Assembly: GCF_034675845.1 (NCBI RefSeq)
Contig: NZ_JAUCCU010000001.1
Span: forward strand, 2,353,563 to 2,417,562
Direction: 5' to 3'
DNA from: Castellaniella sp.
Lineage (GTDB): Bacteria; Pseudomonadota; Gammaproteobacteria; Burkholderiales; Burkholderiaceae_B
Length of the DNA stretch: 64,000 bases
Part shown: one piece after another, positions 40,363 through 49,568 of the stretch
Position numbering within the stretch: the stretch's first letter is position 1
Layout of the letters: each line of letters starts with the position of its first letter
Program-made: the position numbers and the translations under genes
The notes under the pieces: model-generated
The model's input: only the letters and a program-made list of their open reading frames with translations
Database searches by the model: none
Told to the model about the DNA's origin: nothing

Positions 40363-42024
40363 TTAAACAACGCCGGTGCGCACCAGGAAGTCGCCAAAGG
40401 CTTCACCGGTCTGACGCTGGCCGGCATAGTTGCCGAACAAAGCATCCAGGCTGTCCAGAATTTCTGCTTCGGCGATGTTTTCCTTGTAGGGACGATTCAT
40501 GCGTTCGCCCACGAAATCGGCCCCCAGACGCAGGTCATAGCGTCCCAGGGCGCGGCCAACCAGGGCAATTTCGCCCAGGTAGGGGCGTGAGCAGCCATTG
40601 GGGCAACCGGATAGGCGCAGCAAAATATCCGCATCACGCAGGCCGTGTTGATCCAGCAGGGCTTCCAGCTTAGGCAGCAGCACAGGCGCATAGCGTTCGC
40701 TTTCCGCCATGGCCAGGCCGCAGGTGGGCAGTGCCACGCAGGCGATATGGTGGCGGCGGATGCCGCTTTGTTCTTTGTAGCCGTCCAGTCCGTACTGCTG
40801 CACCAGGGCGTCAATCGCGGCGCGGTCGGCCTCGTCTACGTTGGCAATGACCACATTCTGGTTGCAGGTCAGACGGAATTCGCCCTTCAGAATCTTGGCG
40901 ATTTCGCGCATGCCGGTCTGCAGGGTAAGCCCGTCGTGGTCCCATAGCCGCCCCGAAGCGATGTAAAGACCCAAGTGCCAGCGCCCGTCTTCGCCGCGCG
41001 ACCAGCCATAGCGGTCGCCGTTACGTTCGAAGCGATAGGGGCGGGCATCTTGCAGTGTGCAGCCGCTGCGCTGCTGGATTTGTTCGCGAAACCAGTCCAC
41101 CCCCAGGCGGTCCACCGTGTATTTCAGGCGGGCATGCTGGCGTTCCCGGCGGTCGCCATGGTCGCGCTGCAGGGTGACCACGGCCTCAGCCACGGCAATC
41201 AGGTCGTCGGGCGTGACAAAACCCACCATGGACCCCAGCCGCGGATAGGTACTGGGATCGCCCGCCGTGGCGCCCATGCCGCCGCCCACCGCCACGTTAA
41301 AGCCCTGCAGCTGACCGTTTTCGATAATCGCGACCAATCCCAGGTCATTGGCGAATACATCGCAGTCATTGGTGGGCGGGATGGCGATGCCGATCTTGAA
41401 TTTACGCGGCAGATAGGCTGAATTGTTGCCGTAGATCGGTTCTTCGTCCGCCGCCTCGCCCACGCGTTCGCCTCCCAGCCAGATTTCGGCATAGGCGCTG
41501 GTTTGCGGTAAGAAATGGTTTGACAGGCGCAGCACCCAGTCCTGGGTCAGGGCATGTTGGCTGGACAGATGTGGATTGACCGAGCTGATCACCTGGCGGT
41601 TGACATCGCCGCAGGCGGCGATGGTCGTGGCGCGGGCCTGGTGTATGCCTTGCATGAAAGGGCGCAGATCGCGTTTCAGGATACCGTGCCACTGAAAGGT
41701 CTGGCGGGTGGTGATACGCAAGCCCCGGGTGGCGTATTGCTCCGCCAGGCCATCCAGCGCCAGCCATTGTTCGGGCGGAATCACGCCGCCGGGCAACCGG
41801 GCCCGCACCATGAAGGTGTAGGCTGGCTCCAGTTTTTGCTTGCGCCGTTCGTCGCGGATATCGCGGTCATCCTGCATGTAGCTGCCGTGAAATTTCAGCA
41901 GCTTGGTGTCGGACTCCGGGATGGCCCCGGTGATTGGATTATCCAGCTCGGGGGCAATCGTGCCGCGCAAGAAGTGGCTGGCGGTCTTGATGTCTTCCAA
42001 AGGAGACAAGGGAGAAATGCTCAT
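40363..42024 (-). CDS. cysI: Sulfite reductase hemoprotein beta subunit
   Basis: CysI (553 aa) reduces sulfite to sulfide at a sirohaem coupled to a 4Fe-4S cluster. The cluster cysteines are in CVALPTC near residue 427 and SGCPNGC near 472. Sirohaem-contact stretches TRQTFQWHG and SSVNPHLSSQH are visible. It lies between cysJ (upstream, 38 bp) and cysG (downstream), so this is an assimilatory sulfate-reduction operon transcribed cysJ-cysI-cysG. Confidence 0.96.
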   Translation of the reverse strand: MSISPLSPLEDIKTASHFLRGTIAPELDNPITGAIPESDTKLLKFHGSYMQDDRDIRDERRKQKLEPAYTFMVRARLPGGVIPPEQWLALDGLAEQYATRGLRITTRQTFQWHGILKRDLRPFMQGIHQARATTIAACGDVNRQVISSVNPHLSSQHALTQDWVLRLSNHFLPQTSAYAEIWLGGERVGEAADEEPIYGNNSAYLPRKFKIGIAIPPTNDCDVFANDLGLVAIIENGQLQGFNVAVGGGMGATAGDPSTYPRLGSMVGFVTPDDLIAVAEAVVTLQRDHGDRRERQHARLKYTVDRLGVDWFREQIQQRSGCTLQDARPYRFERNGDRYGWSRGEDGRWHLGLYIASGRLWDHDGLTLQTGMREIAKILKGEFRLTCNQNVVIANVDEADRAAIDALVQQYGLDGYKEQSGIRRHHIACVALPTCGLAMAESERYAPVLLPKLEALLDQHGLRDADILLRLSGCPNGCSRPYLGEIALVGRALGRYDLRLGADFVGERMNRPYKENIAEAEILDSLDALFGNYAGQRQTGEAFGDFLVRTGVV

Positions 42025-42062
42025 AATCAGTCTGCTGCAGTATTGGTGTTGGGAACGAGGAG

Positions 42063-43865
42063 TCAGTAAACATCCCGGGCATAGCGGCCCTGGGCGGTCA
42101 ATTCATCCAGCCATAGTCGAGCACCTTCGTCACTCAGACCGCCCTGGTCGCAGGCAATGTCCAGCAAGGCAGCTTGCACGTCGCGAGCCATGTGGTTGGC
42201 ATCGCCGCAGACATAGACGTGGGCGCCCGCCTGAATCCATTCATAGACTTCTGCGCCGCGCTCCAGCAGGCGGTGTTGCACGTAGACCTTTTCTGTCTGG
42301 TCGCGTGAGAACGCCAGGTCGATGCGGCTCAGGTCGCCGTCCTTCAGGGCCTGCTGCCATTCTGTCTGGTAGAGGAAATCGCTGGTGAAATGCGGGTTGC
42401 CGAAGAACAGCCAGTTGCGGCCACTGGCCCCGGCCTCGCTGCGGGCCTGCACAAAGGCACGGAATGGCGCGACGCCGGTGCCAGCGCCAATCATGATGAT
42501 GTCGCGGCTGCTATCAGCGGGTAGCCGGAAACGCGTGTTTTCCTCGATGAAGATCGGTACGGTATCGCCTTCGCTGCGCTCGGCCAGATAATGCGAGGCC
42601 ACCCCCCAGCGGGATTCGCCCGCTTGTTCAAAGGCCACATGGGCCAGTGTCAGGTGGACCTCGTCCTCGGCCACGCTGGCGCAAGAGGCAATCGAATACA
42701 GCCGGGGCGTCAGGGGACGCAGGGCGCCGACCAGGTCTGTGCCGTTCCAGCCGACCGGCCATTGCCGCAGCGCGTCGATCAGTTGATGGCGGCCTAGATA
42801 AGTGGCCAGGGCATCGCGAGACTCGGGTTGCAGCAGCGTGTTGAGGTCTTCTTGGCCAGCGCGCGCGGCCAGGGCGGTCAGAAAGGGCCGGGTCAGGACG
42901 GTCAGTTCGCGGTAGCGGCCCAGCCATTCGCCCAGCGGACGCTGTGTCCCTTGGTGATCCACGGTGTCGGCTGCATTCAGGCCGGTGGCTTCCAGGATGA
43001 GGGCAACCAGGGTGTCGTCTTGCACAGGCCAGACCCCCAGCGCATCACCTGGTTCGTAGGCCAACCGACTGCCTTCCAGGGACAGTTCCAGGTGGCGGAT
43101 GTCCTTGTCGCTCTCTCGGCTGGTAATGGCCTGGTTTTGCAGCACCTCTGCCTGGAACGGATGATCCCGGGTGTATTTTTCAAGTTGTGGGTGCAAGGGC
43201 GTGACGGTGGCCTGGGGTACGGCTCCGGCAGACTTCAGGGTCTCGGCGGCCTGCTTCAATGCCTGAATCTGCCAGGGGGCGGCCACCGTATCGATATCCA
43301 GGTCTGCCGCGCCGGCGTCTTGCAGGCGCTGGGCGCCCAGCTCGGCCAGGCGGACGTCGATTTTGTGTGAAATGCCGCAAAACGAGGGATAGCTGGAGTC
43401 CCCCAGGCCTAATACTGCGTACTTCAGCCGGGCCAGCTTCGGGGCGCGCTTGCTGAGCAGGAATTCGACCCAGGCAATGGAGTCATCGGGGGGATCGCCA
43501 TCCCCCTGGGTACTCATCACGATATACAGCAGCTCTTCGTCTTTGAGTTCCTTGGGCTTGTATTGATCGGCACGCACCAGCCGTACGGCCAGGCCCTGGG
43601 CCTGCACCTGGTCATGCAGTCGGGTGGCGATGCGCTTGGCGTTGCCAGTCTGGCTGCCGTACAAAATCGTCAGCCGCTGGGCGGCGGCAGTAGTGGGGGC
43701 GGCAGCCACGGCCAGCGGGGGCGCGGCTTCACGAGCAGGCTGGCGTGCCTGGGCCACCCCGGCAAAATATCCAGATAGCCAGTGCAGGCTGGGGGATTCC
43801 AGCGCATCGGCCAGTTCGGCAATCAGGGATTGATGTGTGTCGGGCAAATAGTTCGGCGCGAGCAT
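42063..43865 (-). CDS. cysJ: Sulfite reductase flavoprotein alpha subunit
   Basis: CysJ (600 aa) passes electrons from NADPH through FAD and FMN to CysI. The flavodoxin domain begins at LTILYGSQTGNAKRIATRL near residue 64. The FAD domain has RLYSIASC near 390, and the NADPH domain GAGTGVAPFRAFVQAR near 457. It ends with GRYARDVY, the family C-terminus. It is the first gene of the cysJ-cysI-cysG series, 103 bp from the mutS stop with a terminator between. Confidence 0.96.
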   Translation of the reverse strand: MLAPNYLPDTHQSLIAELADALESPSLHWLSGYFAGVAQARQPAREAAPPLAVAAAPTTAAAQRLTILYGSQTGNAKRIATRLHDQVQAQGLAVRLVRADQYKPKELKDEELLYIVMSTQGDGDPPDDSIAWVEFLLSKRAPKLARLKYAVLGLGDSSYPSFCGISHKIDVRLAELGAQRLQDAGAADLDIDTVAAPWQIQALKQAAETLKSAGAVPQATVTPLHPQLEKYTRDHPFQAEVLQNQAITSRESDKDIRHLELSLEGSRLAYEPGDALGVWPVQDDTLVALILEATGLNAADTVDHQGTQRPLGEWLGRYRELTVLTRPFLTALAARAGQEDLNTLLQPESRDALATYLGRHQLIDALRQWPVGWNGTDLVGALRPLTPRLYSIASCASVAEDEVHLTLAHVAFEQAGESRWGVASHYLAERSEGDTVPIFIEENTRFRLPADSSRDIIMIGAGTGVAPFRAFVQARSEAGASGRNWLFFGNPHFTSDFLYQTEWQQALKDGDLSRIDLAFSRDQTEKVYVQHRLLERGAEVYEWIQAGAHVYVCGDANHMARDVQAALLDIACDQGGLSDEGARLWLDELTAQGRYARDVY

Positions 43866-43887
43866 GACGAGGCCTGGTCAAAACGAA

Positions 43888-43913
43888 AGAAGCGTCCATT
43901 CTGGGACGCTTCT
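43888..43913 (-). terminator. Terminator after mutS
   Basis: A perfect 10-bp stem AGAAGCGTCC / GGACGCTTCT is followed on the minus strand by TTTCGTTTTG. It separates mutS from the cysJIG genes. Confidence 0.8.
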
Positions 43914-43968
43914 GCCTGACTGTGAACGACAGGATGCTTATGTTTTTATGCCGATATAAGCAAATAGC

Positions 43969-46590
43969 CTACAGGAAGTCCCGCCGTAGCTGATAAATCA
44001 GTTCCAGGGCCTCGCGCGGGCTCAGCGAATCCGGGTTGAGTGCTTTCAATGCCGTGCGCAGCGGGGCCTCGCTATCGTTTTCTTCTTCCTCGACCTGCTC
44101 GATAAAGAGCGATAGCTGAGAATCGGGGCGGTTGCGGGCTTCCAGTTCCGCCAGTTGTTTGCGGGCGTGGCGGATCACCACCGGCGGGATACCGGCGCGT
44201 TGGGCCACATGCAGGCCGTAGCTTTGGCTGGCCGGGCCAGGGCGTACCTCGTGCAGAAACACCACGCCATCGGGTGCGTCGGCAGCGGCCAGATGCACAT
44301 TGGCCACGCCGTGGGCCTGTTCGGGCAGACGGGTGATTTCAAAGTAGTGCGTAGCAAACAGCGTCAGGGCGCGATTATGGATCAGCAGCCGGTGGGCGAT
44401 GGCCCAGGCCAGCGCCAGCCCGTCGTAGGTCGATGTACCCCGGCCGATCTCATCCATCAGCACCAGGCTTTGGGGCGATGCCGAGGCCAGGATCACACCG
44501 GCCTCCATCATCTCCATCATGAAGGTTGAGCGTCCCCCGGCCAGGTCGTCGGCTGCCCCGATGCGCGTAAAAATGCGGTCGATGGGTCCGATCTGCGCCT
44601 GAACGGCCGGTACGTAGCTGCCCATCCGGGCCAAGAGGGCAATCAGGGCGATCTGTCGCATATAGGTCGACTTGCCCCCCATATTCGGCCCCGTGATCAG
44701 CAGCATGCGACGTTCTTCGTGCATTTTGCAATCATTGGGGGTGAAGGTCTCGATGCTGTGCTCGACCACGGGATGGCGCCCGTTCTGGATGTCCAGGCAA
44801 ATGTCGTCGCAGAGCTGGGGCGCCACCCAACCGTGCTGGCGGGCATGGTGCGCCAGCGATGCCAGGGCATCCAGGCAGGCCAGGGCCGCAGCGCTGGCGG
44901 CCAGGGCGGGGGCATGCGGGGCTGCTTGTTCCAAAAGCTGGTCGAACAGCCATTTTTCCCGGGCCAGACTGCGCTCGCGGGCGGATAGCACCTTGTCTTC
45001 CCAGGTTTTCAGTTCGGGCGTGATGTAGCGTTCGACATTTTTCAAGGTCTGTCGGCGACGGTAGTCGTCGGGGACTTGATCGGCCTGCCCACGCGAGACT
45101 TCGATGAAAAACCCATGCACCCGGTTGTATTCCACCCGCAGATTGGCGATGCCGGTGCGTGCGCGTTCGCGGGCTTCCATCTCCATTAAAAAGGCGCCGT
45201 TATCGCCCGCCAGCTGTCGCAAGCTGTCGAGTTCAGCGTCGTAGGCCTGGGCGATCACACCGCCGTCGCGCACCATCAAGGCGGGCTCGGCAGCCAGGGA
45301 CTGCGTCAGCAGGTCGGCTAAAACCGGGGGGATGGCAATGGTAGCCAGGCTGTCGGCCAGCAGCCCATTGATCTGGGGTTTTTCCTGCGCGCTCTCGGCT
45401 GAAGTCAGAAAGTTTGCTTGCGTTGCAGCTACTAGGGTGGGCAAGGCCTTCAAGGCATCGCGCAGGCTGGCTAGTTCTCGGGGGCGGATGGTGCCTAGAG
45501 CCAATCGGGTCGACATGCGTTCCAGATCGGGCAGGGTTTTCAGGCTGTCGCGCAGGCCCTGCAGCGCCTGAGGGCTGGCCTGCAACAACTGGCCGATGGC
45601 ATCCTGGCGGGCCTGTGCCAGCGGGTTGGCACGCAATGGTGCCTGCAGCCAGCGGCGCAATTGGCGGCTACCCATCGGTGTGCAGGCATGATCCAAGGTG
45701 CTGAACAGGGTGGGGCCTTCGCCGTGGTTCAGGGTGGTGGTGATTTCCAGATTACGCCGGGTTGCCGGGTCCAGGATCACATAGTCGCCGCTGGCGTCCA
45801 CCGCCAGGCTGTGGACGTGCTTGAGCGACTGAGATTGAGTAGTCCCGACATAACGCAACAGCGCCCCCGCCGCCTGGACCGCCAGCGGCAGATGATCCAG
45901 CCCAAAGGCCCCCGTGTCGTCCACCCCGAAATGGCGCAGCAGCACATCGCGTGCGCCATCTGCCTCAAAGTGCCAGTCCGGCACCCGGCTGATGGCAGCG
46001 TCCAGCCCCAGATCGATCAGGGTTTGGGCGTCAGTCTGGTCCGGGCAGACAAGTTCGGCGGGGGCAATCCGCCCCAGCTCGGTATCCAGCAGATCCGGCG
46101 TGCATTCGCCCGCCTTGAATTCGCCATTGGCCAGATTCATCCAGGCCAGCCCGATGCGTTCGCGCCCGTGGCTGCGGCTGCTGGTCCAGGCCGCAATGGT
46201 GCGGTCTTCACGGGCGGGCAGCAAAGCGTCGTCGGTCAGTGTGCCGGGGGTGACTACCCGCACAATCTGACGTTCGACCGGGCCTTTGCTGGTGGCCGGG
46301 TCACCGATCTGTTCACAGATGGCGATGGATTCGCCCAGGGCCACCAGCCGCGCCAGATAGCCCTCCATGGCGTGGTGCGGCACGCCCGCCATGGGGATCG
46401 GTACGCCATTGGAGGTCCCGCGCTTGGTTAAGGTCAGGTTCAGCAGCCGCGCCCCGCGCTCGGCGTCGTCGTAGAACATCTCGTAAAAATCACCCATGCG
46501 ATAGAACAGCAGGTGTGAGCCCGCCTGCGCTTTAAGCTGCAGATATTGTTTCATCATGGGGGTGTGCGAAGAAATATCAGTTTTATTCAT
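43969..46590 (-). CDS. mutS: DNA mismatch repair protein MutS
   Basis: MutS (873 aa) recognises mismatches and starts methyl-directed repair. The mismatch-binding Phe-x-Glu lies in MGDFYEMF near residue 36. Walker A is GPNMGGKST near 620, and the Walker B region ends in [17 protein letters not shown] chose the ATG at 46590 ([13 protein letters not shown]), which fits the family start; a TTG three codons upstream overlaps the integrase stop. No clear ribosome binding site precedes it. The ATG is 5 bp from the stop of the ICE integrase on the same strand, so the native upstream region has been replaced and expression may depend on the integrase transcript. Confidence 0.96.
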   Translation of the reverse strand: MNKTDISSHTPMMKQYLQLKAQAGSHLLFYRMGDFYEMFYDDAERGARLLNLTLTKRGTSNGVPIPMAGVPHHAMEGYLARLVALGESIAICEQIGDPATSKGPVERQIVRVVTPGTLTDDALLPAREDRTIAAWTSSRSHGRERIGLAWMNLANGEFKAGECTPDLLDTELGRIAPAELVCPDQTDAQTLIDLGLDAAISRVPDWHFEADGARDVLLRHFGVDDTGAFGLDHLPLAVQAAGALLRYVGTTQSQSLKHVHSLAVDASGDYVILDPATRRNLEITTTLNHGEGPTLFSTLDHACTPMGSRQLRRWLQAPLRANPLAQARQDAIGQLLQASPQALQGLRDSLKTLPDLERMSTRLALGTIRPRELASLRDALKALPTLVAATQANFLTSAESAQEKPQINGLLADSLATIAIPPVLADLLTQSLAAEPALMVRDGGVIAQAYDAELDSLRQLAGDNGAFLMEMEARERARTGIANLRVEYNRVHGFFIEVSRGQADQVPDDYRRRQTLKNVERYITPELKTWEDKVLSARERSLAREKWLFDQLLEQAAPHAPALAASAAALACLDALASLAHHARQHGWVAPQLCDDICLDIQNGRHPVVEHSIETFTPNDCKMHEERRMLLITGPNMGGKSTYMRQIALIALLARMGSYVPAVQAQIGPIDRIFTRIGAADDLAGGRSTFMMEMMEAGVILASASPQSLVLMDEIGRGTSTYDGLALAWAIAHRLLIHNRALTLFATHYFEITRLPEQAHGVANVHLAAADAPDGVVFLHEVRPGPASQSYGLHVAQRAGIPPVVIRHARKQLAELEARNRPDSQLSLFIEQVEEEENDSEAPLRTALKALNPDSLSPREALELIYQLRRDFL

Positions 46591-46618
46591 ATAAATCAAT
46601 TAGTTAGTGTTTCTTCGC
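46566..46618. other. Candidate attL region at the mutS/integrase junction
   Basis: The left attachment site should lie here, since tyrosine integrases usually sit beside attP with their 3' end outward. A 9-bp inverted pair GCGAAGAAA (46566-46574) and TTTCTTCGC (46610-46618) brackets the mutS start and the integrase end. It may be coincidence or form part of the recombinase binding sites. The crossover core cannot be fixed from one end. Confidence 0.4.
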
Positions 46619-47861
46619 GGTTTTTTTGGGACAAATTTGGGACAATTTTACGCATGTTTTGCATGCTCTCCCAGATGCGTTCCAGCTCGCTGGGGGACTC
46701 TGAGTCTATCCAGCGGGCATACACTTGCACGAGCATGGAGTAATCGTTATGGCCCATCTGATTGGCGATGAAGGCCAGGTTGCCGCGAGCCGTCAGGTTC
46801 CAGCATGCGTAGGTGTGTCGCGTCTGATAGGGCCGACGCGGGCGGATTTCCGCGCGTCGGGTCAGGTTACCCCATTTGGTATTCCAGGCGCTGGGCACAA
46901 AGAACTCGTTGACTTCTTTTTTGCGTGCCTGTGTCTTGGGTGATAGGAGAACGCGCACACGGTCAGTGCGTGATTCATGGCGGTTAAGCCAGACTTGCAG
47001 ATCAGCGGGTTTGCGATGTTTGGCGTCCTCGATAAGCACTTGCAGCGCTTCTTGGGCAGGGGGGAATAGCAAGACAGTGCGTTCCTTGTTCGTCTTGGGA
47101 ATCTTGAAAGTCATGGATTGGGTTATGGATCGGCGTACCGTGATTTTGCTCAGGTCGACGGCCACGTCCTCCAAAGCTAATGCCAGCAGTTCACCGGGGC
47201 GTAGCCCGGTATAGACCGCCAGCGTGACTGCCGCCCGGTCAATCGGGTGTATGCAGCCTCTATCAATGAGCAACTGATACTCCTCGAAGCTCAACGGATC
47301 GGGGTCTTTGTGGCTTTTGGTGAAGCGGGTGCAATGCTTGGCCAGATCCTTGCAGTATCCGTTGTCTTCGCACCAGTACAGGAAGCCGGAGAAGGTTGCG
47401 AGGTAGTGGTTGACGGTAGAGACCGCGCGGGTGGCGATCAGATCGACTCGCAATTGCTGGATATCAGCGGGCTTGAGCGCATCGGTTTGGCGGTTGCGGC
47501 CGATCGTCATCAGGCAGACGTTTAGCGCGTTCTCGTAGCGTGTCTGCGTTTCCGGGGTGATGTCCACCGCCTTGAGCGGTTTGTAGCGGTCGCACAAGTC
47601 GCCAAGGCGCTTGCTGGTCTGGACAGTGCTCTCTGCCGGGCGCGTATGCGGAAACATCTCTGCTTCGTTGTAGGTGCCGGTGCGCAATGCATACAGGGCT
47701 GCGCTGCGCAGACGTGCGGCGTGCTTGAGATTCGCTTTGGTGGGATCGAGGCCGAGAGTGTGCCGATGGCGCACGCCCTGGTGCATGAAGTCCACGCGGA
47801 TCGATTTGCCGTGTATCCAGATGCCGGGGAAGCCGGTCTTCGCTACTGCTTCGACTGCCAT
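46596..47861 (-). CDS. int: Tyrosine recombinase (phage-type integrase)
   Basis: A 421-aa site-specific recombinase that integrates and, with an excisionase, excises the element. The N-terminal arm-binding domain contains [16 protein letters not shown]. The catalytic part has the first Arg in TGLRPGELL near residue 232, the second box in YQTRHTY near 352, GHNDYS, and the Tyr nucleophile in VYARW. I chose the ATG at 47861, with AGGAG 7 bases upstream; the frame extends to 47993 but that part overlaps the regulator gene. Its stop is 5 bp from the mutS ATG. It is transcribed with the regulator and probably xis. Confidence 0.93.
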   Translation of the reverse strand: MAVEAVAKTGFPGIWIHGKSIRVDFMHQGVRHRHTLGLDPTKANLKHAARLRSAALYALRTGTYNEAEMFPHTRPAESTVQTSKRLGDLCDRYKPLKAVDITPETQTRYENALNVCLMTIGRNRQTDALKPADIQQLRVDLIATRAVSTVNHYLATFSGFLYWCEDNGYCKDLAKHCTRFTKSHKDPDPLSFEEYQLLIDRGCIHPIDRAAVTLAVYTGLRPGELLALALEDVAVDLSKITVRRSITQSMTFKIPKTNKERTVLLFPPAQEALQVLIEDAKHRKPADLQVWLNRHESRTDRVRVLLSPKTQARKKEVNEFFVPSAWNTKWGNLTRRAEIRPRRPYQTRHTYACWNLTARGNLAFIANQMGHNDYSMLVQVYARWIDSESPSELERIWESMQNMRKIVPNLSQKNREETLTN

Positions 47862-47884
47862 CACGATGCTCCTGCTGCTTATGC

Positions 47885-48109
47885 TTACTCCGCCTTCGGT
47901 TTTTCGTTCAAGGGCCATTGGCGGGTCTTGAGCATGAAAAGCTCGAAAAGACCGGAAGGCATGGAACGATCGCCCGCCTCCCAACGCTGCCATGCGCGCA
48001 GCGATACTCGCACAATTTGCGCTGCTTCCGTTTGAGTGAGGCCAGCCACGATGCGGGCATCACGAATGATGGCGACCGGCGGGCTTTGCTGCTTCGTCGA
48101 TTCAGACAT
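47885..48109 (-). CDS. XRE-like helix-turn-helix regulator
   Basis: A 74-aa DNA-binding protein. The helix-turn-helix is in ARIVAGLTQTEAAQIVRVSL followed by RAWQRWEAGDRSMP, as in Cro/CI-like and antitoxin regulators. I chose the ATG at 48109; the longer frame to 48208 crosses the palindromic promoter. It lies 23 bp upstream of int. A near-perfect 19-bp palindrome 50 bp upstream of its start is a candidate autoregulatory site. Confidence 0.8.
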   Translation of the reverse strand: MSESTKQQSPPVAIIRDARIVAGLTQTEAAQIVRVSLRAWQRWEAGDRSMPSGLFELFMLKTRQWPLNEKPKAE

Positions 48110-48153
48110 AGACAAGAATGGTGGAAACCTGCGCGTATGCAGCCATTCTTTCA

Positions 48154-48182
48154 ATTTTATACGGCCATTGGTCGTATTGCAA
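48154..48182 (-). promoter_or_regulatory. Predicted int-operon promoter with overlapping operator
   Basis: On the minus strand TTGCAA (48182-48177) and TAAAAT (48159-48154) are separated by 17 bp, a good sigma-70 layout. The spacer is almost wholly occupied by ATACGGCCATTGGTCGTAT (48159-48177 on plus), a 19-bp palindrome with one mismatch. A dimeric repressor bound there would block the promoter. The HTH gene just downstream is the obvious candidate. Confidence 0.65.
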
Positions 48183-48224
48183 GACCGCCATCCTGTATAA
48201 GTGGCCATGCCTTGTGAGCGTTAT

Positions 48225-48428
48225 TCAGAAGGATCTGGCGTGAGCTGTGCTTTCCACCCAGCGCTCGAACTCGGCAATGTTTAAAAAGATGCGGCCATCC
48301 GGCGCTTTGCGCCAAATGCGACCCTCCAGCCAAATTCCCCCTTTGACCTTGTGACGCACCGCGTTCTCGCTATAGCCGGTAATTTCGGCAAACCGCTTGA
48401 CGAGTACCCATCGGCTTGGATTGCTCAT
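48225..48428 (-). CDS. xis: Excisionase-like DNA-binding protein
   Basis: A 67-aa winged-helix type protein resembling phage excisionases. RWVLVKRFAEITGYSENAVR is the helix-turn-helix, and GIWLEGRIWRKAPDGRIFL forms the wing. Its role would be to bend attachment-site DNA and turn the integrase toward excision. It lies upstream of the regulator and int on the same strand, outside the promoter at 48154-48182, so it may have its own promoter. Confidence 0.8.
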   Translation of the reverse strand: MSNPSRWVLVKRFAEITGYSENAVRHKVKGGIWLEGRIWRKAPDGRIFLNIAEFERWVESTAHARSF

Positions 48429-48917
48429 GGCGTCCCGTCCCCCTGTGTGCCGGGGGCATCATACTGGTGACCGAAATGACATAGCAGCATTTTTGCCGGA
48501 ACCCGCCGTCAAGGAAACTTGCGTGGGCGTAGATAGGCGTAGGTGAGCCTGAGGATAGTGTCGGTAAAAAGGCGGTATCGCTGATAAGCCGATTGAGTTT
48601 GGCATCCCGGCGTGCCGCCGTCGGGTTCGCGGGCTGCGCCCCACGCTTCGTGCCGAATCCCGGCCATCCGGCTTTGACCGCTGATGTCTCCGGCCCTTGC
48701 GGGCCTGCGCGCTGCGCTTGCCAAAATCAGGGTTTGTGACGGGTGGGGTGGGGCGGTCTTGCTGTTCCCTTCACCGTATCACGGGGGGGGGGGCATAAAG
48801 GGGGGGGGGGGCCGGCCCGCTTGCGGCCCGGCGGCCGTCTGCGACCCCTGACTGCTTGCGCTGCGCCGTGCTGAACACGGTTCTGGGCAATTCCGCCCGA
48901 GTAACCGGAGCACGATC
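48429..48917. other. Non-coding region with two G runs
   Basis: No gene is visible in these 489 bases between xis and radC. The region contains an 11-G run at 48783-48793 and a 12-G run at 48800-48811. From 48749 it aligns without gaps to 54705 onward, upstream of the second radC. The G runs take the place of ordinary mixed sequence in that copy. Confidence 0.8.
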
Positions 48918-49427
48918 ATGTCGCAACAATTTTTTCCCACTTTCGATTCTGCCTTGCTGGTACGTGACGCGCAGGGGCGCTATCTGCCGGCGACAACCGA
49001 CCAGATTCTTCAAGCGGCACGCCACGCGGTTGAGCAAAAACTGTCCCGAGGCACTGAATTTACGTCGCCAACGGTCGTCAAGGAGTATCTGACGGCGAAA
49101 CTTTCGGGCTTCGATGTCGAGGTGTTCGCGGTTCTGTTCCTGGATTCGCAGCATCGCTTGATCGAATATGTGGAGATGTTCCAGGGGACGCTCAGTCAGG
49201 CGTCGGTCTATCCGCGTGAAGTCGCCAAGGCGGCATTGAATCGTCACGCGGCCGCTGTGATCGTGGCGCATAATCACCCGAGCGGCAATCCCGAGCCGAG
49301 CGCGGCGGACAGGGCGCTGACCGCGCATCTCAAGAAGGCGTTGGCGCTACTCGATGTCAACACGCTGGATCATGTCGTGGTGGCTGGGCAGGAAACGGTG
49401 TCGTTTGCCGAACGCGGCTTGTTGTAG
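48918..49427 (+). CDS. radC: RadC-like JAB-domain protein, copy 1
   Basis: A 169-aa single-domain protein of the RadC/JAB1-MPN metalloprotease fold. The metal-binding motif is AHNHPSGNPEPSAAD, with the upstream Glu in EYVEMFQGTL. Such proteins are frequent in ICEs and anti-defence regions, but their activity is not settled. It lacks the helix-hairpin-helix region of chromosomal RadC. About 84% of its residues match copy 2 at 54874 by my count. Confidence 0.92.
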   Translation: MSQQFFPTFDSALLVRDAQGRYLPATTDQILQAARHAVEQKLSRGTEFTSPTVVKEYLTAKLSGFDVEVFAVLFLDSQHRLIEYVEMFQGTLSQASVYPREVAKAALNRHAAAVIVAHNHPSGNPEPSAADRALTAHLKKALALLDVNTLDHVVVAGQETVSFAERGLL

Positions 49428-49431
49428 GGAT

Positions 49432-49452
49432 AGGGGTTTCGGCCCCTTTTTT
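49432..49452 (+). terminator. Terminator after radC copy 1
   Basis: A short GGGG / CCCC stem with loop TTTCGG is followed by TTTTTT, 5 bp after the stop codon. Confidence 0.7.
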
Positions 49453-49568
49453 GCGGCGCCTGGGTGCGTGGCACGAAACCTTGGGCCTAGTGGGCTACGG
49501 CCCTGTAACCAATCGCGTGACGCCTGAATCAAGCTGCGCTGGGAAGCGGCTTCTGCATGAAAGAATTA

